DNA of 63,390 nt from Streptomyces sp. CB01580. GTDB lineage: Bacteria > Actinomycetota > Actinomycetes > Streptomycetales > Streptomycetaceae. The notes below the pieces were generated by a model that was not told the origin of the DNA, did no database searches, and saw only the letters and a list, made by a program, of their open reading frames with translations. Below are positions 34,520-43,487 of the stretch, piece by piece (position 1 is the stretch's first letter; the number at the start of each line of letters is the position of its first letter). The stretch is from positions 1-63,390 of the forward strand of contig NZ_LIXJ01000035.1 in NCBI RefSeq assembly GCF_001905795.1. Direction: 5' to 3'. The translations under genes and the position numbers were made by a program.

Positions 34520-36217
34520 TCACCGGTGCTTCGCCTTGGGCGGTCGCTGGGGCAGCGGCAGGCCCGCCGGGGCCTGCCAGCGCTCGGGCTCGGGAAAGAC
34601 CTCGCCCTCGTACTTGCGCCGGTAGGCGCGCCAGGAGGTCGCCCAGGTGTCCGGGTCGCCGACAGCCTCGTCGTCGACGGTGTGGATCGAGCTGCGGTGC
34701 GGGGCGGCCCGCACCAGCTCCGCGTCGGTCCGGGCCTCGTGGGCGGTCTGCCTGATCGCCGCGACGTACTCGTCGAGTTCGCGCCGGGAGTAGGACTCGG
34801 TCGGTTCGAGGGTGACCGGCTCCGGCACCACGTACGGGTGGTGGCTGGTCCAGTAGTGCATGCCGTGGTCGGCCATCCGCGCGCCGATCTCACCGCTGGT
34901 GACGCCGGTCTCCGCGGTCAGCTCCGCCCAGCTATAGCGCACCTGTTCGATGCGGTGCTGTCCCTGCGCGTACGGCACGGAGAGACCGTCGACGTCGGCG
35001 AGCGAGGCCAGGACGTAGTTGTTGTTGACGATCGCGGTCTCGGCGACCTGCCGCAGTCCCTCGCCGCCGAGCGCCCTGGCCCACGCGTAGGCGCGGACCA
35101 GGTTGGGCACGACGCCGTAGAAGGGGCGGACGGAGGCCGTTGCCGTGGCGCCGCCGTCCTCCCAGCCGAGCCCGTCCTCGCCGCGCACCAGGCGCGGGCC
35201 CGGCAGGAACGGGGCGAGCTCGTCCGTCGCGCCGATCGCGCCCGCCGCGGGGCCGCCGCAGGCGTGCGGTGTGGAGAACGTCTTGTGCAGATTGAAGTGG
35301 CACAGGTCGAAGCCCGCGTCGCGGGCCCGGGTGATCCCGAGGAGCCCGTTGGCGTTCGCCTGGTCGTACACGCAGACCCCGCCGACCGCGTGCACGGCCT
35401 CGACGTACTCCGTGATCCGGGGATTGAAGATGCCCGTGTCCTCGGGGTTGGTGATGAACAGGGCCGCGGTGCGCTGCGAGACGGCCCCGCGCAACGCGTC
35501 CAGGTCGGGGAACCCCGTCTCGTCCGGGTAGAGGGTGATGACCTTGTAGCCGGCGGTCCGAGCGGTCGCCGCGTTGGACGGGTGGGAGAAGACCGTGGTG
35601 ATGATCTCGTCCCGCTGCTCGTGCTCGCCGCGGGCCCGGTGGTACGCCTGCACGGTCTTGACGTTGGCGTAGATCGCCGCGGATCCGGCGCCCGCCTGGA
35701 GGCAGACCGCGTCCATGCCGGACACCTCGCGGAGGATGTCCTGGAGCCCGGCGAGGATCTCCAGCGCGCCCTGGACGGTGGACGGGTGCTGGAGCGGGTG
35801 CAGCCGGGCGCTGCCCGGTGCGGAGACGAACCGCTCGTTGGCCTTCGGGCTGTATTTCATGGTGCAGGTGCCCTGGCCGATGTCGACGTTGAGGTCGGCG
35901 CCGAGGGTCTCCTGCGACAGGCGGAGGTAGTGCCGCAGCACCTGCGACTGCCCGATCCGAGGCAGGGCGGGCGCGTCCGCGCGTCGTACCGCCTCCTCCG
36001 GAGCGTCGGCCAGGGCGGTGGCGAGGGCGTCGTCGGTGCCGGGGACCGCGATCCCGCGGTGGCCCCGGTCGTCGAGTTCGAAGATGACGGGTTCGTCCCA
36101 GCGGGGGGCGTGGTATTCGCGCCGCAGGCCCTTGCGCGCCTGCCACCGGCCGTCCGCGGCACCGGCCGGGGCGGCCCTGTCTGCGGCCTCGTCATGGATG
36201 GTCGCCCGGTCGGTCAT
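34520..36217 (-). CDS. gcvPB: Glycine dehydrogenase (decarboxylating) subunit 2-like PLP enzyme
   Basis: A 565-residue fold-type-I PLP enzyme from the ATG at 36217, whose first bases overlap the gcvPA stop (ATGA). The PLP-binding lysine is Lys312 in FNLHKTFSTPHACGGP, the conserved GcvPB site. Upstream, YSPKANER and SAAIYANVKTVQAYHR also fit. In the two-subunit P-protein it pairs with GcvPA to decarboxylate glycine and pass aminomethyl to the lipoyl group of H-protein. Streptomyces usually encodes a single-chain GcvP, and no gcvH or gcvT is present here, so a different amino substrate is conceivable. Confidence 0.85.
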   Translation of the reverse strand: MTDRATIHDEAADRAAPAGAADGRWQARKGLRREYHAPRWDEPVIFELDDRGHRGIAVPGTDDALATALADAPEEAVRRADAPALPRIGQSQVLRHYLRLSQETLGADLNVDIGQGTCTMKYSPKANERFVSAPGSARLHPLQHPSTVQGALEILAGLQDILREVSGMDAVCLQAGAGSAAIYANVKTVQAYHRARGEHEQRDEIITTVFSHPSNAATARTAGYKVITLYPDETGFPDLDALRGAVSQRTAALFITNPEDTGIFNPRITEYVEAVHAVGGVCVYDQANANGLLGITRARDAGFDLCHFNLHKTFSTPHACGGPAAGAIGATDELAPFLPGPRLVRGEDGLGWEDGGATATASVRPFYGVVPNLVRAYAWARALGGEGLRQVAETAIVNNNYVLASLADVDGLSVPYAQGQHRIEQVRYSWAELTAETGVTSGEIGARMADHGMHYWTSHHPYVVPEPVTLEPTESYSRRELDEYVAAIRQTAHEARTDAELVRAAPHRSSIHTVDDEAVGDPDTWATSWRAYRRKYEGEVFPEPERWQAPAGLPLPQRPPKAKHR

Positions 36218-37614
36218 CGCAGGATCTCCTTCAGCTCGCCGGCCAGCCGGTCGATGTCGGCGGTCGTGTGCTTCTCCGTCACGCAGACGAGGGCGGTCCC
36301 GCCGTCCCCCGGTCCGCCAGTGCCGGAAAGGAGGGACGACGGCAGCTCTGCGCCGCCGAAGATCCCGCGTTCCCGCAGCAGCGCGTCGACCTCGGCGACG
36401 GTGCGGCCCGGGTAGCGGACGGCGAACTCGCGCCAGTGCGGGGCGTCGGCGTGCAGCACCTCGGCTCCGGCCTCGGCGAGGCTGCGCATCGCGTACCGGG
36501 TGCGGGACGCGACCCCGGCCCCGAGCTCGGCCATGCCGCCGGGTCCCATCAGGGAGAGGTAGACGCCGGCCGTGATGCCCCACAGGGCGGCGGCCGTGCC
36601 CACCCACTCGATGCCCTCCTCCCGGCGGGCCAGGGAGGTGCGCTCGTAGGCGACGTCGCAGAACCCGAGCTCGCCGGCCTTCCGGGTCGGCGCGAGGCCG
36701 AAGAGCCGGGAGGGGAACTCGAAGACGAACCGCTCATCGTCGTGGGTGGCGATGAACCCTCCGTGCGCCCCGCCGTAGTGGAGACCGAGGCCGAGGGACT
36801 GGATGTCACCGCAGACGATGTCCGCGCCCCAGCGGGCCGGCGGGTCCACGAAGCCGAGGGAGAGCGGGTCGGTCCCGCACACCACGATCGCGCCGGCGCG
36901 GTGCGCGGCAGCCGCGATCTCACGGGCGTGCCGCTCCAGGACGCCATAGGCGTTGGGGGTCTCCAGGTAGACCGCGGCGACGTCGTCGCCGAGGCGCGCG
37001 GCCACGTCCTGCGGCCGGGTCAGACCGGTGGCGGGGTCGACGGGGAGCATGTCGACCGCGAGGACGCCGTCCAGATAGCCCTCGATCTTGCCGAGCTTGT
37101 CCGGGAGCACTGCGCCGGTCACCAGCACCCGGGGGCGTCCGGTGATCCGCCCGGCCATCCGCAGGCCGGTCGCGGCGGCCTGGAAGCCGTCGTAGGTGGG
37201 GACGTTGACGACGTCCATCTCCAGGAGTTCCGCCATCAGGGAGACGTACTCGAAGAGGGCCTGCCACTTGCCGTGGTCCTCGTAGGCCTCGCCGGCGTAG
37301 GCGGTGAGGAACTCGGCGCGGCCGTTGACCTCGCCGCAGACCGCGGGGACCCAGTGGTCGTAGCAGCCCATGCCGAGGAACGACAGGTTCTCATCGACGG
37401 TGGCGTTCCGCCCGAGCAGGCCCATCATGTGGCGGGACAGCTCGTACTCGCTGGTCAGCGGCGGCCCGATGTCGAGCGGGCGGCTCATGCGCAGCTTAGC
37501 GGGGATCGAGGCGAGGAGTTCGTCGACGTCGGCGACGCCGATCACGTCGAGCATCGCGCGCTCGGTGTCCGCCGCCGCGTTGGGGATGTACGGGTGTGCG
37601 GGTGGTGCGCCCAT
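36214..37614 (-). CDS. gcvPA: Glycine dehydrogenase (decarboxylating) subunit 1-like protein
   Basis: A 466-residue protein from the ATG at 37614 (MGAPPAHPYIPNAAADTERA), the usual GcvPA N-terminus; a GTG at 37668 would add 18 residues. Family blocks are present: NLSFLGMGCYDHWVPAV, GKWQALFEYVSLMAELLEMD, YDGFQAAATGLRMA and GADIVCGDIQSLGLGLHYGG. The subunit lacks the PLP lysine and forms the catalytic dimer with GcvPB. It is first gene of the leftward operon and faces a shared promoter region with the amidohydrolase gene. Confidence 0.85.
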   Translation of the reverse strand: MGAPPAHPYIPNAAADTERAMLDVIGVADVDELLASIPAKLRMSRPLDIGPPLTSEYELSRHMMGLLGRNATVDENLSFLGMGCYDHWVPAVCGEVNGRAEFLTAYAGEAYEDHGKWQALFEYVSLMAELLEMDVVNVPTYDGFQAAATGLRMAGRITGRPRVLVTGAVLPDKLGKIEGYLDGVLAVDMLPVDPATGLTRPQDVAARLGDDVAAVYLETPNAYGVLERHAREIAAAAHRAGAIVVCGTDPLSLGFVDPPARWGADIVCGDIQSLGLGLHYGGAHGGFIATHDDERFVFEFPSRLFGLAPTRKAGELGFCDVAYERTSLARREEGIEWVGTAAALWGITAGVYLSLMGPGGMAELGAGVASRTRYAMRSLAEAGAEVLHADAPHWREFAVRYPGRTVAEVDALLRERGIFGGAELPSSLLSGTGGPGDGGTALVCVTEKHTTADIDRLAGELKEILR

Positions 37615-37687
37615 CTGTGTGCCGTGCCTTTCGCGGTCCCAGGTCGGGTGACCCGAGAAGTCAGCCACAGCTTCCCGCCGGTCCGAT

Positions 37688-37725
37688 CTGTACAGAGCAG
37701 CGAAGGAGGAAACGCGGATGTACAG
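37688..37725. promoter_or_regulatory. Paired TGTACAG sites in the gcvPA/amidohydrolase divergent promoter
   Basis: CTGTACAG (37688-37695, a perfect palindrome) and ATGTACAG (37718-37725) lie 30 bp apart, about three helical turns, between the divergent genes. I infer an operator, possibly for the nearby PucR-type regulator. Confidence 0.45.
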
Positions 37726-37770
37726 GATGTCCAGCGCCCGGCTCGGCGGGGTGTGCTTAGGGTGACGCGC

Positions 37771-39411
37771 ATGGAACTCGACCTACTGCTCACCGATGCC
37801 CACGTCGTCACGATGGACGACGACCGCCCCTTCGCCCGCAGTGTCGGGATCTGGCGGGGACGGGTGGTCGGCCTGGACGAGCAGGTGGAGGGGATGCGCG
37901 CCCGGCGTGAAGTCCGCGTCGGCGGCGCGACCGTGGTCCCCGGGTTCAACGACTCGCACAACCACATGGCGCAGTTCGGCCAGCGCCTCGGGGAGATCGA
38001 CTGCAGCGCAGTGCGTACGCGGGACGAACTCCTCGGCCTGATCGCGGCACGGGCGGCCGAGGCGGCCCCCGACGCATGGATCACCGGCTCGGGATACGAC
38101 CAGACGGCGCTGGGGGGCCATCCGCTCCGCGAGGAGCTGGACCGCGCGGGCGGCGGCCGCAAGGTCCTGCTGCTGCACCGCACGAGCCATCTGCTGGTCG
38201 CCAGCACCGCGGTCTTCGAGGCGGTCGGCGCGATGGCGGCGACGTACCCGGACCCGGAGGGCGGAACGGTGGAACGGCATGCCGACGGCACGCCCACCGG
38301 CCTGGTCACCGAGCGGGCGATGGCGGAGTTCCGCGGACTGCGCAAGCCGTTCCCGCAGCGCGATCTGATCGACGCGCTCGGCGCCGCGTCCCGCGTCTAC
38401 CTCGCCGAGGGACTCACCTCGGTCTCCGAGGCCGGCATCGGAGACTCCCCGCTCGTAGGGTCGAGCCCGGTCGAGGGCGGTGTCTACCAGCGGGCCGTCG
38501 AGGAGGGCGCGATCCGCCAACGCGTCCAGCTCATGATCGCGATGGAGAACCTGCACACGCTGGCCAGCGCGGACACCGACCCGTTCCGGCGCGGGCTCGA
38601 CCTCGGCCTGCGCACCGGCCTGGGCGACGAGCGGCTGCGCATCGGACCGCTGAAGATGTTCACCGACGGCGCGTTGATGAGCCGGACCGCGTCGATGACG
38701 GCGAACTTCTGCGGCCACGACCACGCGGGCATGATGCAGTTCACGGCCGAGGAGCTCACCGGTACTGCCGTGGACGCGGCCGCCGCGGGCTGGCAACTAG
38801 CCGTCCACGCGATCGGCGACCACGCCGTCGATGTGGCCCTGGACGTGCTCGGCGCGGTCGCCCGCGCGGGGGCCCGCCCCGACCCGCGCCACCGCATCGA
38901 GCACGCCTCCGTGGTCCGTCCCGAACAGCTCGACCGGTTCGCCCGGCTCGGAGTCATCGCGTCCACCCAGGGCCGGTTCGTCGCCGAACTGGGCGACGGA
39001 GTCGCCTCCGTGCTCGGCGAGGACCGCCTGCCGTGGACATACCGGCACGCGTCGTTCGCCGAACGCGGCATCGTGGTCGCCAGCGGCTCGGACCGGCCCG
39101 TCGTCGCCGACGGAGGCCCGCTTCCCGCGATCCAGTCCATGGTCGAGCGGCGCACGCCGTCGGGCCGGCTCTTCAACGGCCACGAGGCGGTGCCGGTGCT
39201 GGAGGCGCTGCGCACCTACACCGTCGGTTCGGCGTACGCGCAGCGCACCGACCACGAACTCGGCCGCCTCGCCCCCGGCCACCTCGCCGACCTGGTCGTC
39301 CTCGGCCGGGACATCACCACCTGCGCGACCGAGGAGATCGGCGGCACGCCGGTCCTGGCCACGGTGGTGGGCGGCGTGGCGGAGTACGACCCGCAGGGCA
39401 TCTTCGCCTGA
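37771..39411 (+). CDS. Amidohydrolase-superfamily enzyme (YtcJ/NfdA type)
   Basis: A 546-residue metal-dependent hydrolase from the ATG at 37771. The N-terminal beta-sandwich (DLLLTDAHVVTMDD) and the metal site GFNDSHNH (H-x-H) are followed by the large insert typical of the YtcJ branch (DAWITGSGYDQTALGGHPLR), LKMFTDGALMSRTA, LAVHAIGDHAVD, RHRIEHASVV and the catalytic Asp in VASGSDRPV. Relatives deformylate N-substituted formamides. It is divergent from the gcvPA operon and probably generates or removes an amide/formyl-type intermediate. Its TGA lies in the first unit of a tandem repeat. Confidence 0.85.
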   Translation: MELDLLLTDAHVVTMDDDRPFARSVGIWRGRVVGLDEQVEGMRARREVRVGGATVVPGFNDSHNHMAQFGQRLGEIDCSAVRTRDELLGLIAARAAEAAPDAWITGSGYDQTALGGHPLREELDRAGGGRKVLLLHRTSHLLVASTAVFEAVGAMAATYPDPEGGTVERHADGTPTGLVTERAMAEFRGLRKPFPQRDLIDALGAASRVYLAEGLTSVSEAGIGDSPLVGSSPVEGGVYQRAVEEGAIRQRVQLMIAMENLHTLASADTDPFRRGLDLGLRTGLGDERLRIGPLKMFTDGALMSRTASMTANFCGHDHAGMMQFTAEELTGTAVDAAAAGWQLAVHAIGDHAVDVALDVLGAVARAGARPDPRHRIEHASVVRPEQLDRFARLGVIASTQGRFVAELGDGVASVLGEDRLPWTYRHASFAERGIVVASGSDRPVVADGGPLPAIQSMVERRTPSGRLFNGHEAVPVLEALRTYTVGSAYAQRTDHELGRLAPGHLADLVVLGRDITTCATEEIGGTPVLATVVGGVAEYDPQGIFA

Positions 39412-39446
39412 CGCCTGACGCCTGACGCCTGACGCCTGACGCCTGA
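39405..39446. repeat. Six tandem copies of CGCCTGA
   Basis: A 7-bp unit repeated six times without error, starting inside the last codons of the amidohydrolase gene. Because 7 is not a multiple of 3, TGA occurs in all three forward frames. It lies between the convergent amidohydrolase and PucR-type genes. Confidence 0.9.
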
Positions 39447-39620
39447 CGGCGGACTCGGCCGGTCGCGACCCCGGCACCGCGTCGGCGTGGCACCGGAACG
39501 CCGTCCCGGCGCGACACCGGACGCCGTCCCGACGGGGCGCGGCGGTGCGGGTACGGAGGCGCGGCACGGCAGCGGCCCGGGCCCGCCGCCGGACGGCGCA
39601 CCGCCGGCAGCACCGCCCGC

Positions 39621-41183
39621 TCAGCCGTCGGCCGCTTCACGCTCCTCGAACAGCTCCCGGATCTCCACCGCGAGCCACAGCTCGAAGAGATCCAGTGCCC
39701 GCGTCGGATCCAGCCCCGTCAGCTCCGCGACACGGCGCAGCCGGGCGCGCGCGGTGTGCCGGTGCACCCCCAGATGGGCTGCGGCGACCTCGGTGTTCCC
39801 GGCGGAGCGCACGTAGGCGCGCAACGCCCCGTAGAGGTCCGTGCCCCGCGCCTCCGGGGTCATGAGCGGGCTGAGAACCTGGTGGGCGTACTCCTGCCGG
39901 TCCGCGCCGCTCCCCAGGGACAGCAACGCCCGGTATCCGCCGAACCGTTCCAGCACCACGAACGGCACACCGCGGGTGTCGGCGGAGTGGTAGGCCCGCT
40001 CGGCCTGACGCAGCGCCACATGCCCTTCCGCCCGGTGCACCGGGCGGCTCATGCCCGCCCTGGCGATGCCGCACTCTGCGGCCAGCGCCTCCGCCCGGCT
40101 CTCGACACCGTCGTCGGGGTCAAGAAGCCCCAGTTGGGTCGTCCCGCCCGCCGAGCGGACCAGGACATCGGCGGCCAGCTCCTGAAGCCCCGCCACGAAG
40201 GCCGCCCGGCGCCCCGGGTTCTCCATCGCCGCCGTGGTGATGACCTGCACCCGGGTCACCCAACCGAGTTCGGCTCGAACGAGCCGCTCCTCCACCTCGG
40301 ACGCCTCTCCGGTGCCGTCGAGAAGGGCGTCGAACGCCTGCGCACGCGTCGCCCACCGCCTCTGCCCGGCCCGATACCGCAGTTCGAGGAGGACTGCGAG
40401 CAGGGAGTGGGCCATGGACCGCAGGGCACGGTCGTACTCGGTCCACGCGCCCGGTTTGGCCACGACGAGGATGCCGCGCATGGTCCCCGAGGCCAGCACC
40501 GGCACGATGGTCATCGTCCACTCGCCGACGTCCATCGCGACCGACCACGGGGACGAGCTCAGCAGGCGTGCCCGGACCGTGCGGCGCACTTCGGCGAGGT
40601 CCAGAGCGGCGCTGCCGCACTCGGCCACGACCCGCATCTCACCGTCGAACAGGACCGAATGCATGCCACTCGTCTCGGCCATCCCCGCCAGCACGGCGTC
40701 CGGTCCCTTGACCTGCGCGGCGGCATCCGCGAGATTCCGCTGGGCCAGCAGCGCACGGCGCATCGGCTCCGTGTGTTCGGCGTTCAGCGCGTCCGAGACG
40801 GCCTGGATGATCGATTGCAGCCCGGTGTTCTCGGGCACGTGGACCAAGGCCAGGCCGGCCGCGGCGCACCCGGCCAGGAGCACGGCGGGCAGCTCGGGGT
40901 GCGGCAGGCTCGCACCGGTGCTCACCCCGAGCGCCGCGACGCCCACCCGCGTCAGGCGCTCGCAGTAGGCGAAGGTTTGCGCCGCGTCCTCGAACCGGTT
41001 GAGCCCGGTGGACAGCAGCAGTTCACCGCCGAGCAGCCAGGGCGTCGGGTCCTCCAGTTCGCTCACGTGCGCCCAGCGCACCTCACGGCCGAGCGCGTCG
41101 GTCGTCCCGCCCCCGGCCCCGTCGCCGTCGATCAGACCGAGCCCGAGACCCGGCAGCGCGAGGACGTCCTTGAGCGTGATCAT
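39621..41183 (-). CDS. PucR-family transcriptional regulator
   Basis: A 520-residue regulator from the ATG at 41183 (MITLKDVLALPGLGLGLIDG). Residues ~5-125 are the PucR N-terminal sensor domain (WAHVSELEDPTPWLLGGELL), a GAF-like middle region follows (~residues 170-280), and residues ~455-510 are the C-terminal HTH_30 (GALRAYVRSAGNTEVAAAHL, GVHRHTARARLRRV). PucR proteins control purine, amino-acid and amine catabolism. It is convergent with the amidohydrolase gene and is the best candidate regulator of the gcvPA-gcvPB operon. Confidence 0.85.
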   Translation of the reverse strand: MITLKDVLALPGLGLGLIDGDGAGGGTTDALGREVRWAHVSELEDPTPWLLGGELLLSTGLNRFEDAAQTFAYCERLTRVGVAALGVSTGASLPHPELPAVLLAGCAAAGLALVHVPENTGLQSIIQAVSDALNAEHTEPMRRALLAQRNLADAAAQVKGPDAVLAGMAETSGMHSVLFDGEMRVVAECGSAALDLAEVRRTVRARLLSSSPWSVAMDVGEWTMTIVPVLASGTMRGILVVAKPGAWTEYDRALRSMAHSLLAVLLELRYRAGQRRWATRAQAFDALLDGTGEASEVEERLVRAELGWVTRVQVITTAAMENPGRRAAFVAGLQELAADVLVRSAGGTTQLGLLDPDDGVESRAEALAAECGIARAGMSRPVHRAEGHVALRQAERAYHSADTRGVPFVVLERFGGYRALLSLGSGADRQEYAHQVLSPLMTPEARGTDLYGALRAYVRSAGNTEVAAAHLGVHRHTARARLRRVAELTGLDPTRALDLFELWLAVEIRELFEEREAADG

Positions 41184-41261
41184 GCCTCGGAGTGTGCCAC
41201 GCCCGTCAAGCCCCCGAGGTGAGCCGGAACCCGCTCGTGATCGCGGCGGACGGCGCACACG

Positions 41262-41561
41262 TGCCCGGTGGGAACCCGCAACGGCGGCCAGCGCGCGGTC
41301 GGCCGCCTCGATCAACTCCGGCAACCCGAGCGCGAGATGGTGCTCATCACCCGCGGCATCGGACCGTGCGGCGACTCGGGTCCGTTCCGCCAGCTCCTCC
41401 AGCAGCACGCCGCGGGCCCTATCCGGTTGTCGGCGGACCAGGCTGCGCCGCAGGTGGAAGGCCACCGGCCGCACCGCCGCGTGCTCCTCCCCACGCGGCG
41501 GGTACGGCTGACCGGTCAGGTCCGCGACATCCAGCCGCAAGGCGGCGGCCAGGCGCCGCAT
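41262..41561 (-). pseudogene. Fragment of an XRE-type regulator
   Basis: About 100 codons reading MRRLAAALRLDVADLTGQPY, PPRGEEHAAVRPVAFHLRRS and then a helical segment. This is the linker after the helix-turn-helix in Streptomyces XRE regulators. Both the DNA-binding part and the C-terminus are missing, and the frame runs into the PucR promoter. Confidence 0.45.
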
Positions 41562-41719
41562 CTCGTCCTTGCCGTCGTTGCCCCCCAGCCGGGGCAGTCG
41601 TCGGGGAGGGAGCCGATGCGTTCCTTCAGTGAGGGCATCCAGCGCACCAGATGCCCCAGGTCGCCGCGGGCGATGCGAACTTCCTCACCGCGGCGCAGCG
41701 CCGTGCTGCTACCTCACTG

Positions 41720-41908
41720 CCGGGGAAGCGGCCGACGGCGTATCGTCCGGCCTCGACGGCTTCCTGGGCGAGCTGCTGCTCGTCGTCGTAGAGGCCGACG
41801 GCCTTGGCGCGTTCGGTGAAGGCATTGCGGTCCGTCTCGCCGGTGTAGCCGTGGACGAGCTCGATGCCGTCGACGATCAGCTCGAACCGCTCCAGGACGG
41901 CGGTGGTG
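41720..41908 (-). pseudogene. Class II aminoacyl-tRNA-synthetase-like fragment
   Basis: About 60 codons: RFELIVDGIELVHGYTGETD, then RNAFTERAKAVGLYDDEQQL. The F-E-L-x-V-x-G-x-E-L-x-x-G motif is that of class II synthetases and EpmA/LysX-type relatives. It is joined in frame to an IS5-type fragment on its right. Confidence 0.4.
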
Positions 41909-42060
41909 CCGGGGGCCACCTGCGCGAGCAGGACCTGGGCGGCGGCGCGGGCCCCGACGTCCGCGGCGGTGACCATCACGCCCAGCAGCAGGCCGAGCAT
42001 GTCGACCACGACGTGCCGCTTGCGCCCGTTGACCCGCTTGCCGTCGTCGGCGCCGACACA
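41909..42060 (-). mobile_element. IS5-family transposase fragment
   Basis: About 50 codons (GKRVNGRKRHVVVDMLGLLL, GVMVTAADVGARAAAQ) correspond to the central part of the IS5-type transposase at 16990-17907. Both ends of the element are missing. Confidence 0.65.
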
Positions 42061-42183
42061 TCGCCTCGATCGACAACCTCGCCAAGCGCTCAAAGGGCGA
42101 GACCACACCAACCTGGCAAAGAACCTGCTAGCTAGGCCATAAGCGGCAATCCGCTCACACTAAACACTCTCTGAGAACTCACA

Positions 42184-43266
42184 TCAGCGTGCCGCCGGGG
42201 GCGCTGTGCTCTCGCGGATCACCAGGTGGGTCGGGACGAGGGTGGTGCCGTGGGTCGGACCGTCGTGGCGCATCTTGCGCAGGACCGCCTGGACGCAGAG
42301 GCGGCCGACTTCGGCGAAGTCCTGGTGGAGGGTGGTGAGGGGCGGCAGGAAGGAGGACGTTTCGGGAATGTCGTCGAAGCCGACGACGCTGATGTCCTCG
42401 GGGACGCGCCGACCGCGTTCATGCAGTGCGCGCAGCAGGCCCAAGGCCATCTGGTCGTTGGCCGCGAAAACCGCTGTGCAGTCCTCGCGTGCGGCGAGTT
42501 CCAGGCCCGCCCTGTAGCCGGACTCCGCCGACCAGTCACCCCGCACCAGCGGTGGCACCCGGCGGCCCGCGTGGGTGAGCGTGGCCTGCCAGGCATCGGT
42601 GCGGCGCTGGGCGGCGTAGGAGCCCTCGGGACCCGCGAGGTGCCAGACCGTGTCATGGCCGAGCCCGAGGAGGTGCTGGACGGCGGTGCAGGTGCCGCCG
42701 GCCTGGTCGGTGTCGACGACCGTGTATTGCTCGCCCGCGTCGGAGTCGGCCACGACCACTTGGACGTGCGGCGGGAGGTTGATGGTGGCCGCATCCAGGA
42801 GGTGCACCTCCATGATGACGATCACTGCGTCGACGGCGAGTTCCTCCAGACGAGAGAAGGCGCCGCGCACCTCGTCCTGGGTGGGGACGGCGACCGGCAG
42901 CAGGGTCACCGCGTACCCTTCGGCCGCTGCCGAGGTCGCGATCGCCTCCAGGGTGCGGACGTTTCCGGTCGTGGAGAGGGAGAAGGTGATCACTCCGAGG
43001 GTACGGAACTCGCCGCGTTTCAGGGCGCGGGCGGCGCTGTTGGGGCGATAGCCCAGTTCCTGCATGGCGGAAAGTACCTGGCGACGCGTCTCCTCGGTGA
43101 CGCCCGCATAGCCGTTGGACACACGTGAGACGGTCTGGGACGACACGCCGGCCAGTTGCGCCACGTCGGCCATGGAAACCGAGGTGCGGCCCCGTCCGCG
43201 CGAACGCCGTCCGCCGGTGGCCGCGGGTGCGGGCGCCTGCTTCGGCGTGCCGCGTGTCGTATCCAT
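42184..43266 (-). CDS. LacI-family repressor of the galactan locus
   Basis: A 360-residue repressor from the ATG at 43266, preceded by AAGGGGGCAGGG. The N-terminal helix-turn-helix (VAQLAGVSSQTVSRV) and hinge helix (RPNSAARALKRG) are followed by a periplasmic-binding-type sugar sensor (AVFAANDQMALGLLRALHER; DISVVGFDDIPETS; TTLHQDFAEVGRL). It is divergent from the permease genes, and two palindromic operators lie in the gap. I infer that it represses the transport and glycosidase genes until a galacto-oligosaccharide is present. Confidence 0.9.
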   Translation of the reverse strand: MDTTRGTPKQAPAPAATGGRRSRGRGRTSVSMADVAQLAGVSSQTVSRVSNGYAGVTEETRRQVLSAMQELGYRPNSAARALKRGEFRTLGVITFSLSTTGNVRTLEAIATSAAAEGYAVTLLPVAVPTQDEVRGAFSRLEELAVDAVIVIMEVHLLDAATINLPPHVQVVVADSDAGEQYTVVDTDQAGGTCTAVQHLLGLGHDTVWHLAGPEGSYAAQRRTDAWQATLTHAGRRVPPLVRGDWSAESGYRAGLELAAREDCTAVFAANDQMALGLLRALHERGRRVPEDISVVGFDDIPETSSFLPPLTTLHQDFAEVGRLCVQAVLRKMRHDGPTHGTTLVPTHLVIRESTAPPAAR

Positions 43267-43360
43267 TCCCTGCCCCCTTCTTGTCATCGCTCTGGCCACG
43301 AACTCCCCGGGAGACCCTTGACCCGCGTCATCGGGGGAGTGTAAACATGCCGCCATCAAA

Positions 43361-43374
43361 TGTTTACGTAAACA
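43361..43374. promoter_or_regulatory. LacI operator 1
   Basis: Perfect palindrome TGTTTACGTAAACA between the divergent LacI and permease genes. A further half-site GTAAACAT lies at ~43340. Confidence 0.8.
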
Positions 43375-43403
43375 TACCAGCTCGCTTCTTTTTTGGCCGG
43401 TGA

Positions 43404-43417
43404 TGTTTACGCAAACA
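43404..43417. promoter_or_regulatory. LacI operator 2
   Basis: TGTTTACGCAAACA, one mismatch from operator 1, centred 43 bp away (about four helical turns), which would allow cooperative binding on one face of the DNA. Confidence 0.8.
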
Positions 43418-43487
43418 TCACCGATGACGTCGCATAGCGAACTGTGCGGTGCTGCAGGTTCCGTGAGTGGACGAGCGAGGAACGATC

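Noticed and set aside
34520..37614. Ordinary glycine cleavage operon
   Set aside because: gcvT, gcvH and lipoylation genes are absent and the partners are catabolic dehydrogenases and a transporter.
34214..39411. Very long rightward frames (733 and 1047 residues) opposite gcvPA/gcvPB
   Set aside because: The first is entirely shadow; in the second only the part from 37771 is a genuine gene, the amidohydrolase.
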